The notes below the pieces were generated by a model. It was not told where the DNA came from. It saw only the letters and a program-made list of their open reading frames with translations, and made no database searches. Position numbers and translations under genes: made by a program. Shown in pieces: positions 48,811 through 60,981 of a DNA stretch of 64,000 nt (positions within the stretch are counted from its first letter, which is position 1; each line of letters begins with the position of its first letter). This DNA comes from Gordionus sp. m RMFG-2023 (lineage: Eukaryota; Nematomorpha; Gordioida; Chordodea; Parachordodidae): NCBI RefSeq assembly GCF_954871325.1, contig NC_088776.1, forward strand, positions 23,980,508 to 24,044,507, written 5' to 3'.

Positions 48811-49316
48811 ATTCTCGCACCGTCTTATTTCCAACCTCGAATGACAATTTATGCATCGGCACGGATTATATTGGAATTATGGATTGAATGAAATAGGATG
48901 AGGATGATGATAATTAGTATTTTATTAAACCCCCCCCCTCCCCTTTATAACTCCTTTACCTGTCTTTTTCCTTTCTCTACTAGATAAACGATTTTGACGA
49001 AGGCAATGATGATCTCAAGACCGTGAATAATAATGATAACGATTCCGGGTTCTTTATAATAATGATAATGTGGTAAATAATGAGGATCCCGTGCATCGCT
49101 TGCTTAATACAAACAAGGATTTATGGGGACACTATTGACTCTAGAATGACAAAAATAATTGAAGGTAAAAAGAAGGAAAATATCAGACAAAGATAGTAAG
49201 CTTTTTAGAATAATGGGCTTCAGGAATTGTGATCACAATTACAGGGTAGTTGGATGCCTCCGGAATAGGACTCGCTATATAGACATAACGTTATCTTCCA
49301 AGGATATACTTACCTA
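48811..49316 (+). pseudogene. Coding-like segments downstream of the MITE, unidentified
   Basis: Three protein-like stretches occur in the plus orientation. At about 48811-48880 the translation SRTVLFPTSNDNLCIGTDYI continues the sense begun before the MITE. At 49015 a strong pyrimidine-rich sequence ending CTACTAG (acceptor-like, up to 48984) precedes an acidic stretch rich in N and D. At 49213-49316 the translation RVVGCLRNRTRYIDITLSSK ends at TAA. Stops separate the segments and I could not build a consistent exon chain. It may be a decayed gene, or a real gene with short introns plus a MITE. Confidence 0.28.
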
Positions 49317-52300
49317 ACATAAGAATTACTTTTTTTCCATCTCTTAATCTAACCAGGCGTCAGGTACATTATTATTGATATTGGTTACAATTTCTTAACA
49401 CTATCTTGCCGGTAACGGAACTAATAGATCCCCTCTTTCTTACTCCTCTCTTCTTTACTATGCTAGTTGACTACATAGTGGTACCGTCCACTATAATAAA
49501 ACGGGTATACACCATGTGTAGGATCTGTATACTAGTGTATACTTGGTGCACGCTACAACTCCTGGTGGGTATGAAATTGCACGTAATGTGAATGAATTAA
49601 ACGTTAATTTATTTTAATATTTTGGCTGTTACTTATTAGCTTAGTTTAGTCTACCAGTCTGAAGGACTCAGTTATAAAGATCCATTCTAACCTGATTCAA
49701 TTAATGAAATTCAAATATTCCTTATTCGAATTAAGTTCAAGGTAGATTTTTGCGATAAAATTCTCTAAATGAGTCAAATTGCCGTTTGGCTGGTGGCCCT
49801 CTGAACTATTATTCTGCCCTAAGGAAAGCAAATATTTTAAGTACGGCATGGCACTATTCCCTCATAATTAACTATATTATATTTATTAATTTATAGTCGG
49901 AAATTGTTGACGCTTTAATAAATGGTTGTGGCTCAAAATATATAGTAAGCTTGTGGAATAATAGTGTGTTCAGCAGGCCTATTTTCTATTAACATAGATG
50001 TAATATTTTTTTGTTTAGGCGAAAGGCTTTCTTAACCTATTTATACTTAAATAAAATATTTTTACCTTTTAAAATAATAATCTATAAGTTTTAAGGCCGT
50101 GTCCTGGTTCTAATTATTACTAAAACGTTAAATAGCCGGTTTCACCTGACTCCAAAATACGGTCCTAGTTCAAAATGCTTAGTTTAGCCGAAGGTAACAA
50201 AGATAGGCCTAATCAGGACACAGCTTAATTACTTAATTATAAGTTCATTAATTATTTATTTTAACAATGGGCAAAATCTAATCAAAAAATTAACTTTATA
50301 ATTAATTAATGGAAAAAAGATGCTAATAAAAAAAATAAAAATCAAATAAATTAAGTTAATTAAATATGAATAAATAATATTTTAGAAATCCTTATGAATT
50401 GATTTAAACCTAATCGGAAAAATTTATAACGCTCACACTCTCTTCTTTTATATTTTTTATAACGGTTTGATCGCGGTTTGGAAATTTGTAACAGTTAGCG
50501 GTTCGATGCCCTAAAAGATTTATAAAAAATAGAAATTTTAACTAAAGATATACAAAAATAAAAAAATGAAATGCGGTAATTAAAAATAATGAAGATATTG
50601 ATGATCTGAATGGATTGTCAAATTTTGAAAGAATCCATAATCCAGGGCTGGGAATATTGCTTAAAAATTTAACGGCTACTATTACGATTATTCAAAGAAA
50701 AAATATAAGGCTAAGTTAATACCATTATCTCAAAAATAAGGGTTATCGTATCATATCGTTATTTAGAACTTGTAAGGGTTATAAAAAGCTCTAAGTTAAA
50801 TTAAAAACACTGTAATTTTTTTTGAGTAATTCAATCAAAATAGGCAGTTTTTTTATTATCAAAAAAATTAATGTTTTTGGCAGTATTTATAATTTTGAGC
50901 AGTAAATTAATCAAAATGGTTAGAATTTTTATTATCAAAATGTTTGGGCCGAGTTGGGCAGGTCCTTTATAAAAGAATGTAGATAGAAATATTGATTCTT
51001 TTTAAAAAGAAATGTGGGTCTTAGATACATATACAATAATAAGAGTAGATAAACACGAAAAATTTATCTATTTCTTCTGCATGATAAGCCATAAAGTCGA
51101 TAAGGACTAAGGAGGTCTGTTAAGTCACACACAATTCTTTATAACTGGGTGGGAAAGCGATGATATTGATTTTTGCAAACCACTAAATTATAGTGTAATG
51201 TATGAGCTAACTTCCAAAAATACGTAGAATAATACCATATATAATGTTAATTGTTTCAAAACTGGAAGATAAATTCAAATAAATTACAGCATATTCTATG
51301 GTTCATTCCTCAAGAGGAACTTCCCCAAAATTTTTAAAATTATTTAAAATTTTTCTAAAACACTAGCAAACTATAATTTTTCGACTACTACTATAACAAA
51401 ATTTTCTTACGATATCATTTATATAACTAGAAGCAAAAACCAAAAGGTACATCCTTATGAAAAAAATATTTAAGCAATTACAATCAACAAATTGAATTTA
51501 TTCAATTCAAACATAATTATTTTAATACTTTGTATATCCAAAATGTTGAACTTTTAAATATAAAAAAAATATTTTATTCCACCTTATAAAATAAGATGAT
51601 GATAATTTGATACAATAATTAATATAAATATGGACAAGAAATGATAAAATTGAATTATCTAATTTTGGTATAACAGAAAAGTTGATATGCTAAAATATAA
51701 AATAATACTAAATATTAATGAATAAAAAAATAAATTAATCCAAGAATCCATGGAAAATTCCTGGATCGAATATAGAAAAGAAAGAAAAACTGAGGGGTGT
51801 CTAAAATTCATGATTATACAGAATCAAGCTCAGAAGTGGAAACGAATTTTAAAAAAGACGTTTATTAGTTCCGATTCTTCCAGTCTTTTATAGTCAAATT
51901 AAACCTTCATCCTCTCCAAATATGTGATTGAACAAAAACTATAGGTCACGTTTTCTTTAGCAAAATTGTAAATCTTTTACATTTAATATGATACACATTA
52001 TAACTATAAAATGCCATTTTATAATGAAAAATTGATGATCGATATTTATTTATTCAATTTGTAATATTTTTGTTAAAGAATTTTAATTTTAATGCGCCTA
52101 TTTTCTCAGTTCTGAAGAGTATCATAGTATATTTATCAAAAATAAATAACGGTTATAAAATATTATATTATGAATGATGCCTAATTGAGATTTAACATTC
52201 TTAATTAGGTATTTAAAAATATTATTGAATAAAAAAGATTATTTTTTGAATGCCTAAATAATAAACCGAGAATAAGTTATTGAAAGTTTTCACCGATAAC

Positions 52301-54430
52301 AAAAAAGTTCAATTTTTATAAAAAATATGTATATTTTTTGTTTTGTATTATTAAAAAGAAATTATTAATAAAGCATGACAAATTATAGAATAATCTATAT
52401 TCTTTTAAATTCCATATAAAATTTAATTAGAATCATTGTTCTTACAAATGGTAGAGGACTTTAATTAATCTATCTTTAAATTTATGATAATTAATATTCA
52501 CTGTGCGGACATAGATAGGAATTTACCATTTTCCAGCACAAGCAAAATTTTATAAATATCTTCATTCTACTAAAATTAATAAGACATTTTATCAAAACAC
52601 CTAAAAACATGTACTATTAATTATTCATTATTTTTAAATCAAATTATCTAAATTTATATCGATTAAAATTAAGTTCATAACAAATATGAAATTGGTTAAT
52701 GGCAAAATTTTAGCACAATATATTTTGTGCAGCGGTAAATGATAAATTGATGTTAAATTTCCGATTTATACATTTTTATTTGCATCTAATTGATCTAAGA
52801 ATATACAATATAATTTTTTTGTATTTAATATAATTATTATAGAATAAACGATTTAAAAGATAAAAATAAATAATAATTATTATAATAATGATAGTATATC
52901 AATATTATGAGAACTTCTATATTATATTCTTTGCTTTAATTTTCTTCATTTATATTAATAATTCTTCCTAGAAAGGTAATTAATATTAAAAAATATATAT
53001 TACTAATATTTTATCGAATAAAAATAGGAAATGCATTAATAAGTTAAATATAATATTATATTTATAAAAAATTGTTATTAAGTTTCAAAATGAGGTTGTT
53101 TTGAAAATAAATAATCGATGATGAAATGATGGTTTAAAATTTTTTATAACAGCATCTATTAGCCATAAAACTAACTATCATTTTATGCAATTACATATTC
53201 AATACCAAAATGTGCATAGGGAGAAGAATCTAATGGTTATTGGGAATACGGTTCGCCCTCGCCACTATAACCCATTTTGACTGCCCTTTCCATTACTTTT
53301 TTAACATAATCTATCATCTTATTAATATATTATCAAACCTTTTTATCTTTATTTTATATTATTATTTGATCGTGAAATATCAAATCACTTAAAATATAAT
53401 ATGAAGTATAATAAAATGGATATATAAGCTGTATTTGGAAATGAAATTTTCTGGGATTTTGAATCCGAACCTGGAGATTCGAGATGATCCATGCTATCCG
53501 GAATTATTTTTATAAAATATTTTTTATACATCTAGAATCGACGTCTCAAAGATGCAAGATATTCTATTTTTAAATATAAAATATTAATTATAGACTATTA
53601 TGCTTATACTTCGTGTTCTGGTTTAGCCAAAGTTTCAACAGATTATTTCGCCAGTTCTTGTCAAGTATGCCAAACTAATTTGATATTTTTACGTCATATA
53701 AAATAGTTTTATTTTCTAATGCAATGTTAAAATTTATACAAGAAGAAAAAAAAATATATATATTTTTAATAAAATTTAGATTCAATTTTTATCCCCCTTA
53801 CTAGTATTAAAAAGCTCGATAATCGGGAGTAGCTCTACCTTCTACATTTTATCCTCCTACTGTTTAATTAGATAAGATGCAAATGATTCCAAAATTCAGA
53901 CCAAAATTGGTTATAATTTTAGTAAGATATCTTGCACATGTACATTTGATAATATTAATTTTAAGATTAGAGGCTATTTTTGTTGAGCTGTCTATAAAGA
54001 TACGGGTGAGAATTTGGATATATAAATAACTGTAAATTTTCATGAAATATTTTAGTTCAATTATTTTTAGAATCAAAATGAATGACAAAATTATTGTAAA
54101 AACGTCTAAGGTACTGTAAATGATGGTAGAATGGGGCAGCTGGCAATAATATTTAGGCCTAAGAGGTGAAAAAGTATGATACCAATCTCGGATTTAGCTT
54201 ATTACAAGATCACCACAGATCTAAATCATAAAAGATTTTTATCGCATCGTTCATAATGTGAGGTAAATTCAACGTTGCTTAAAGGTTTTTAAAAATAGGG
54301 GATCTTATTTTAAGCAAACGTTAAATACTAAATGAGAATACAAAAAATTTTAAGAAAATTCTGCAATTAGATTATATTATAAATAAAAATTCAAACAATC
54401 CTATCCAAATAAAAAATAATATATACTAAT
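49317..54430. other. A+T-rich intergenic stretch
   Basis: No gene recognised. Short frames such as 49406-49591 and 53864-54088 lack recognisable motifs and have A+T-driven composition. No element ends with target duplications were found here. Confidence 0.45.
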
Positions 54431-55134
54431 AGAAAGCCCGTCAAAAATGACGGGGATTGAGATTTTTATCATTTTTTTACGATAGATGTCATGCCAGATC
54501 CAAGCTCACAATATTAGGAAGCATATAATTATTAAAAAGTTTATCCAGCCCAGCTCAACCCTTAATAATTTGTTAAAGATATTCACATGTCAGGTGCAAG
54601 CTAATATAAATTTTGAAGTTCCAAGCCCAGTCGTATTCAATATAATTTTGAAAATTTTTTCCCACCTCGGAGATAGTTAAATTTTTAATTGATTTATCAT
54701 CACATGAAGAATTATCTGATTTACCAATTAGTTTAAGATGTAGAAAAAACATGTGAATTCCGTATTAAGGAAACTGGGAAGGCCTGGGCAAACCACTTAT
54801 TAGAGAATCATGACAAATAAAATAAAAATAACCGACTCTTATACTTTTTGGTAATATGATCAATTATAATTATATATAAAAAATAAATTTTTGTTTATTA
54901 TATAAGGTTATTGTAGCTTTTCGGATAAATTTAATGTATGTCTTGCATTTCCCAAATTATTTGTCTATATTTTATGTTAAGTAAAAAAATGCTATCTATT
55001 TAATAACAAAAATGCCATTAAACACTAATGAAACTTATATGCAAATTATATATATATATATATTTTTTAAGAAAATATTTTTTATTGACATAAATTTAGG
55101 CTAATTTTTTTAAAAAATAATGAGGAATAATTAT
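54431..55134. repeat. Left arm of a 0.7-kb inverted repeat
   Basis: Starts 'agaaagcccgtcaaaaatga' and is the imperfect reverse complement of 56873-57563 along its whole length (for example 'gaaggcctgggcaaa' at 54778 against 'tttgcccaggccttc' at 57202). The outer end carries a small hairpin (CCCGTCA, loop, TGACGGG). The open frame 54486-54680 is mirrored in the other arm and looks non-coding. Confidence 0.9.
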
Positions 55135-55155
55135 TGTGTTGTGTATTTGATAAAA

Positions 55156-55440
55156 TTAAGAGCAGATCCTTGGTGACATTTTTATTTTTGATGGAAAAAG
55201 CGACAAAATAAATCTAGAAGGTTGTTCGGAAAGGAAATAATTAATGTACAATTCCATTTCATTTAGGGTTGTAGATAAAAGTAATGACGGATTACCAAAG
55301 CAGTGTACAAAACACAATACGTCCTGATAAAGATGAGTCATATGCCTATGCCTTGGGATACTGGTATAAGAAGAACGCAAAATGATATTTCTGTCAATGT
55401 CAGCATTGGTAGCCCCCTCTAAAATAGAATCATGAACGAC
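55156..55440 (-). pseudogene. Helitron Rep/helicase-like N-terminal fragment
   Basis: The minus-strand translation contains NIILRSSYTS, then HMTHLYQDVLCFVHCFGNPS, then LLLSTTLNEMEL. This follows the order and spacing of the Helitron_like_N block (VILPSSFxGSPR, then YQDAMAIVRKFGKPDLFITFTCNP), but with many replaced residues, including loss of the usual F-T-x-T-C-N-P ending. It is a short isolated piece: neither the Rep HUH/YY catalytic motifs nor the Pif1 helicase domain was found around it. Family assignment rests on the pattern only. Confidence 0.6.
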
Positions 55441-56572
55441 AATGTTAACTCAACCATAAAAAGGTAGTAAGAATTGTTATAAAGGCCACGACAGAAATAC
55501 TGCATATTTTTCCATTAATAAAGTTGATGAAAATGGCCGTACTGCACATTCAAGTTTAAACATTCCTCTAAATAATCATGAATGTTTCTCAGAGAATCGG
55601 ATAAAGTAATATTTATAATAACTCCTAGTGAAGTGACTGATAGTACGGAATTGAATGCTTATATTTGTTAAAAAATAGGCAGAGGTAGCATAGGGATTGT
55701 GGTAGTGGTGATAGAAATATCATTTGGAGGCAACTGGGTGAAAATAAAATAAACATATAAATATAAAACATAAGATAAAAAAAAATAAATAAACCTCCAG
55801 AGGAATTAATTTCAAGCGCAGTTCTATATTATTTTGGCTACCAGTAATTCTAGAACGGGCAAGGCGTTTGTTTATTCGTCATTATTTTCTTTGATTATCT
55901 TTAATAGATTCATCATGTTTTGTAGCAATGTGAGGAATTAAGGTTGGGTTAGCCTAGACAAATAAAGAAATCAGGCAAAAATGTAAATAAACATTATTAT
56001 TCAAATAAAACGAACATTAAAATTCTTTAAACCAGTAGATGGGTCAATATTAGATGCATATATCTAGTAGATGGAGGAATATCATTAAAAAAATTTTTTT
56101 TTTGGGGGGGGGGGACTTATCAAATGATATTCTAAAGGTATATTTTGCATTTGTGCATTATTAATGGCTGATATATCAATATTTGAACAATTATAAAGAG
56201 GAAATAAGATGGGGATAGTTTTATAAAGTAAAAATAAAATAATTCTAAAGTTAAATTTATAAGGTAGGAATAAAATAAAATACCATTAGGAGAGATCAAT
56301 TGGCAAATTTTTTTAAAAAAATATGATCCTTGTGAATAAGTATAGAATAATTTAAATAATATATAAATACCGTAATATGTATTTTTTTTTGGAATAAATA
56401 TAAACATAAAAATAGAAAACCTCGTTTAGTATTTTTTTATTGAAAGAATAAAAAGGAGTATTGTCAAAAAAGGTAGGAAACTTAAGAATAAATATATAAT
56501 TTTAATTGAATAAGAATAAATATTGTAATATATAATTATTTTTATGGGAATATCTTTTACAAATTATTAAGG

Positions 56573-56866
56573 GTTGAGCTGGGCTCCTTCATGTGATGAT
56601 AAATTAATTAAAAATTTAACTATCTCCTGGGTGGGCAAAAATTTTCAAAATTATATTGGATAGGACTGGGCATGGAACAAAATTAATATTAGCTTGCACC
56701 TTACAAGGGAATATCTTTTACAAATTATTAAGGGTTGAGCTGGGCTTGATAAACTTTTTTATAATTATATGCTTCCTAATATTGTGAGCTTGGACTTGGC
56801 ATGACACTATTGTAAAAAATGAATAAAAACCTCAATCCCCGTCATTTTTGATGGGCTTTCTTAATA
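56573..56866. repeat. Helitron-associated terminal unit, copy 2
   Basis: Runs from 'gggttgagctgggctcc' through 'gagcttggacttggcatgac' to the hairpin CCCCGTCA/TGATGGG and 'ctttctt'. Same order of blocks as in 57285-57563 and 57710-57995, and inverted in 54431-54705. Confidence 0.8.
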
Positions 56867-56872
56867 ATTTGT

Positions 56873-57563
56873 ATAATTATTCCTCATTATTTTTTAAAAA
56901 AATTAGCTTAAATTTATATGTCAATAAAAAATATATATATATAATTTGCATATAAGTTTCATTAGTGATTAATGGCATTTTTGTTATTTAAATAGATAGC
57001 ATTTTTTTTTACTTAACAAAAATATAGACAAATAATTTGAGAAATGCAAGACATACATTAAATTTATCCGAAAAGCTACAATAACCCTATATAATAAACA
57101 AAAATTTATTTTTTATATATAATTATAATTGATCATATTACCAAAAAGTATAAGAGTCGGTTATTTTTATTTTATTTGTAATGATTCTCTAATAACTGAT
57201 TTGCCCAGGCCTTCCCAGTTTCCCTTATTACGGAATTCACATGTTTTTTTACATCTTAAACTAATTGGTAAATCAGATAATTCCCCTTCATGTGATGATA
57301 AATCAATTAAAAATTTAACTATCACCGAGGTGGGAAAAAAATTTCAAAATTATATTGGATACGACTGGGCTTGAAACCTCAAAATTTATATTAGCTTGCA
57401 CCTGACATGGGAATATCTTTAACAAATTATTAAGGGTTGAGCAGGGCTGGATAAACTTTTTAATAATTATATGCTTCCTAATATTGTGAGCTTGGACCTG
57501 GCATGACACTATCGTAAAAAATGAATAAAAATCTCATTCCCCGTTATTTTTGATGGGCTTTCT
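56873..57563. repeat. Right arm of the 0.7-kb inverted repeat
   Basis: Reverse complement of 54431-55134, ending in the same hairpin ('ccccgttatttttgatgggg'-like) and 'ctttct'. The last about 280 bp (57285-57563) are the terminal unit, which recurs downstream. The frame 57315-57509 (minus) mirrors that in the left arm. Confidence 0.9.
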
Positions 57564-57709
57564 TAATAATTTGTAATATTTAGTAAATAATGTATTACTT
57601 TCCTATGTATAGACATTGGTATAAAAGAGAATCATGACAAAATAAGGTCTGCCCTAATATTATTTATGTTTTTTTATACATTTTAAACTAATTGATAAAT
57701 CAGATATTT

Positions 57710-58170
57710 ACCCTTCATGTGATGATAAATTAATTAAAAATTTAACTATCTCCGAGGTGGGAAAAAATTTTCAAAATTATATTGGATACAACTGGGCTTG
57801 GAATCTCAAAATTAATAATAGCTTGCACCTGACATGGGAATATCTTTTACAAATTATTAAGGGTTGAGCTGGGCTTGATAAACCTTTTTATAATTATATG
57901 ATTCCTAATATTGTGAGCTTGGACCTGGCTAACACTATCGTAAAAAATGAATAAAAATCTCATTCCCCATCATTTTTGATGGGTTATCTTAATAATTTGT
58001 AATATTTAGTAAATAATGTATTACTTTCCTATGTATAAACATTGGTATAAACTCAAGACTTGATCAATGGACATGGGAATATCTTTTACAAATTATTAAG
58101 GGTTGCTGGGCTTGATAAATTTTTTTATAATTATATGCTTCCCTAATTATATGCTTCCTAATATAGTGCC
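57710..58170. repeat. Terminal unit copies 4 and 5 (direct orientation)
   Basis: 57710-57995 repeats the terminal unit once more ('cttcatgtgatgataaatta' to the hairpin 'ccccatcatttttgatggg'). 58070-58170 is a truncated fifth copy starting 'catgggaatatctttta'. Both are followed by 'ttaataatttgtaatatt-agtaaataatgtattac' tails, as is the copy ending at 57563. Confidence 0.8.
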
Positions 58171-58370
58171 TCCTACAGTTGCATTAATTTTGAAAAAAAT
58201 TTCCCAAGCCTAGAGATATAAAATATTAATAATTTGTAATATTAAGTAAATAATGTATTACTTTTTGGTTTTAATATGGCCTCCTACAGTTGCATAGAAA
58301 ATATGAGTTATAGGATCATCTGTTTGTATAAAATAAATAAATAAAATCAACAAATAAAAAAATACGTACC

Positions 58371-58448
58371 GATGACATGACGTAACGATGACATGACGTA
58401 GCGATGACATGACGTAGCGATGACATGACGTCACGATGACGTAGTGAG
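58371..58448. repeat. 16-bp tandem array rich in TGACGT sites
   Basis: Four units of GATGACATGACGTARC plus a partial fifth. Every unit carries TGACGT(A/C), and one makes the full palindrome TGACGTCA at 58426-58433, the consensus cAMP-response element bound by CREB/ATF factors. The array is far more GC-rich than its surroundings. Whether it is regulatory or just a minisatellite cannot be told from the sequence. Confidence 0.9.
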
Positions 58449-60981
58449 GACATCGGAAAATTATAATATAGATATTTATAGTTAAAAATTCTAATTTTAA
58501 AAATTACTATATTTAATTTTAAAAATTATTAACTTTTGCTTATTTTTCTTTTAAATTATCGTTTAAAATGTAATATAATATATTTTCGGGAAGAGAGGGG
58601 AGATTTTTATTAGTTTAAAATGATGTTTACAAGAACAGGCAAATTTTTAAGGTGGGATTTCCTCTTATTCCCCTTCCCTGGCTACTCTAATGAGTAAATT
58701 GGTCTATGAGCTGTGTCCTTCATCTTCTTCAGTCTACGAAAACATCTCACATTTAAATTTTTTTGTTCATGCTATTTTAGATGAAGATAGTAATAATAAT
58801 GATATAATTATAGATAATAATTTGTTGAGTTCATTAATATCAGATAAATATTACATAGAGTTTTCTCTTATAAACCCCCTTTTATCCCATATATTCCCCC
58901 CGATAAGGAGGTTTTTAGGGGAAAAATATGTTATTTGTTAGCTAGTTGAAAACTTTTAAGAGATTTCTTCTCTTAATTAAAATAATATATGTTTAATAGT
59001 TGATCATGAAAATCTTTGATTTTGTGTTGATTTTTATATTTCAAATTTTGATAAGATTAAGAAAAAAAAATTTATACAATTTATAAATTAATTATTTAAA
59101 TAACGACACTACACTACTTTTAAAAATTAGAAGCTATAGCGCGTTGTTATTTTTTTCGAGAAAGTAGCTTTAATGTAGCGAGGATAGTATTTGGGGAAAG
59201 TAGTTATAGCTATAGTACGCTACTCTTTAAGATTAGGTAGAGTTAAAAATACTGATTATGACAATATGTGAACTCCTAACAATAAAGTACTACTTTGACA
59301 ATGACAATTATCGGTAAAGTTAATATTAAAGACTCAATAGGTTCTGGAAGATACGAGAATAAAGAATATTATGCCACTTCAAAAATATAACGAGGAAGAA
59401 TATAAGACCACCTTCAAAATACGACAAGTACAAATATGAAATTACCTCAAAGATATTAGAGATGTAATGTTTTACGGAAAGTGTTCATGTTTAGAAATAA
59501 TTATTATATACCTTTTACAATATAATTGAGAGATTTTCTGTAATGTTTGGATTTATATATTAAGAAATATGTAACTGAGTTTATAAATAATTAAATAAGG
59601 AAACTGACATATTAAAAAATATTCCTATATTCATTTCAACTCTTTTTGACCAATATATAATATATTATTATTAATCAAATCATCAACCAATTATCGTTAA
59701 TACAATCAATGTTTATTATAAACTGTAATATATGTACACTTGTAATTGTATTATTGTTTCATAAAGTTACATTCGGGATCAATAATTATACTAAAAATTC
59801 TTATATATTTTATGTCAAATAAATGAATTTAAATATATCAATATATATCTAAGAAGATGTATTAAATTATTTGAACATTAGTGAAATGATTAAATTTTTA
59901 TTGTAAAACATATATTAATAAAATAACATTTTGTTTCGAATAGTTATCATTTTTTAAAATCAATGAATTAACATCCCTTTTAAAATAATAAATTATAAAG
60001 ATTTGGTCATTTCATGCACACATAATAAAACGATTTAAGTTAAATTAATGTTAGAAAATAATTGAACTCTATTAAATTAATAAGAAAAAAATAACTACCA
60101 ATACATTAACAAAAAAAAACCATTTCTTTTAAACGAAATAAAATATAAATTTTGTGTAAAATAATTATGGGAAATATCCATTTGCTGAACCACAAAAAAC
60201 TTTATTAAAATGCAATTACACCCACTTATTTTTATAAATATATATTAACAGAATCCCAAAATCAAATCCGATCTACTATATATAGTCCTCTCAAAGACAG
60301 AATCACCTAGTTGGCTTTAGAAAAAAACATGGCCCTTCCAGGATCTGAACTATCGAATTGTGATACAAGCACTGAACCGACTAGCTCATAGACCCTTCTC
60401 AGAAATATCAATTTGTATATAAGGATAAAATTACATTGCTATCTAATATTTAAAATAAACACTTAAAAAATCAATAACGTTCAATTCTATACGTCATTAC
60501 CCCAAAAAAGTAATATAGAAAAATAAGCCATTAGGGAAAAATAAAAAAATATAATAATCAACATAAATACAATTATATATCTAAAAACGCTTAGGTCCTA
60601 CTCAAAATAATATTTAAAATAACACTATAAACTTATGACGGAATAATATGTTTATTATATCTTATAGATCCTACATATTGTATATAAACATAAGATTTTT
60701 TTAGAAAGCTAATTAATAAACAAAAGTTTTCCCATAAAAATATGGAATTTAAATTATCAATTTTACGTGATAATAACCCAATTCAAAGAATATTCAACTC
60801 AGAAAAACTTTTCAATTGGAAGAATGAGTGGGATCAAAGGTAAAAATATGGGATCGGGTGGGATATGGATTAGGGGTAAGGGATATTAAAGAGGCATTTT
60901 TGTCTATAATATCAAATCTGACAGGTCATGTGATTAAAATAATTTCCTTGAATTAACCTGGGCTTTCACAGCTATCCTATA
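58449..60981. other. Intergenic stretch upstream of eIF3f
   Basis: 58470-58690 is a relative of the repeat at 20880-21200, ending 'cctggctactcta'. 59100-59240 has 'ctatagcgcg' and 'tagctatagtacgctac' motifs typical of a decayed hAT-type MITE. 60322-60393 (minus) has tRNA-like A- and B-box motifs. The frame 58690-58941 has no recognised similarity. Promoter elements for eIF3f could not be identified. Confidence 0.4.
60322..60393 (-). repeat. tRNA-like relic
   Basis: The minus strand reads a D-arm-like GAGCTAGTCGGTTCAGTGC, a 4-bp stem TATC/GATA around ACAATTC, and a B-box-like GTTCAGATCCTGG. The arms do not make a proper cloverleaf. Probably a SINE fragment or decayed tRNA. Confidence 0.3.

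Larger units (their letters stand above)
55135..56872 (-). mobile_element. Centre of the inverted-repeat element, Helitron remnant
   Basis: Lies between the two arms. The left part holds a decayed Helitron Rep-region fragment on the minus strand (see 55156-55440). The right part (56561-56866) holds a further copy of the hairpin-ended terminal unit. Between them is A+T-rich sequence without recognisable coding, plus an 11-base poly(G) at 56104-56114. The whole 54431-57563 structure is best read as a Helitron-related element with duplicated, inverted ends, or as two elements inserted head to head. Confidence 0.6.

Noticed and set aside
54486-57509. Matching 64-codon frames in the two inverted arms (54486-54680 plus, 57315-57509 minus)
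   Set aside because: They are mirror copies of the same repeat. Differences between them change residues freely, with no sign of coding constraint, and other copies of the unit do not keep the frame.
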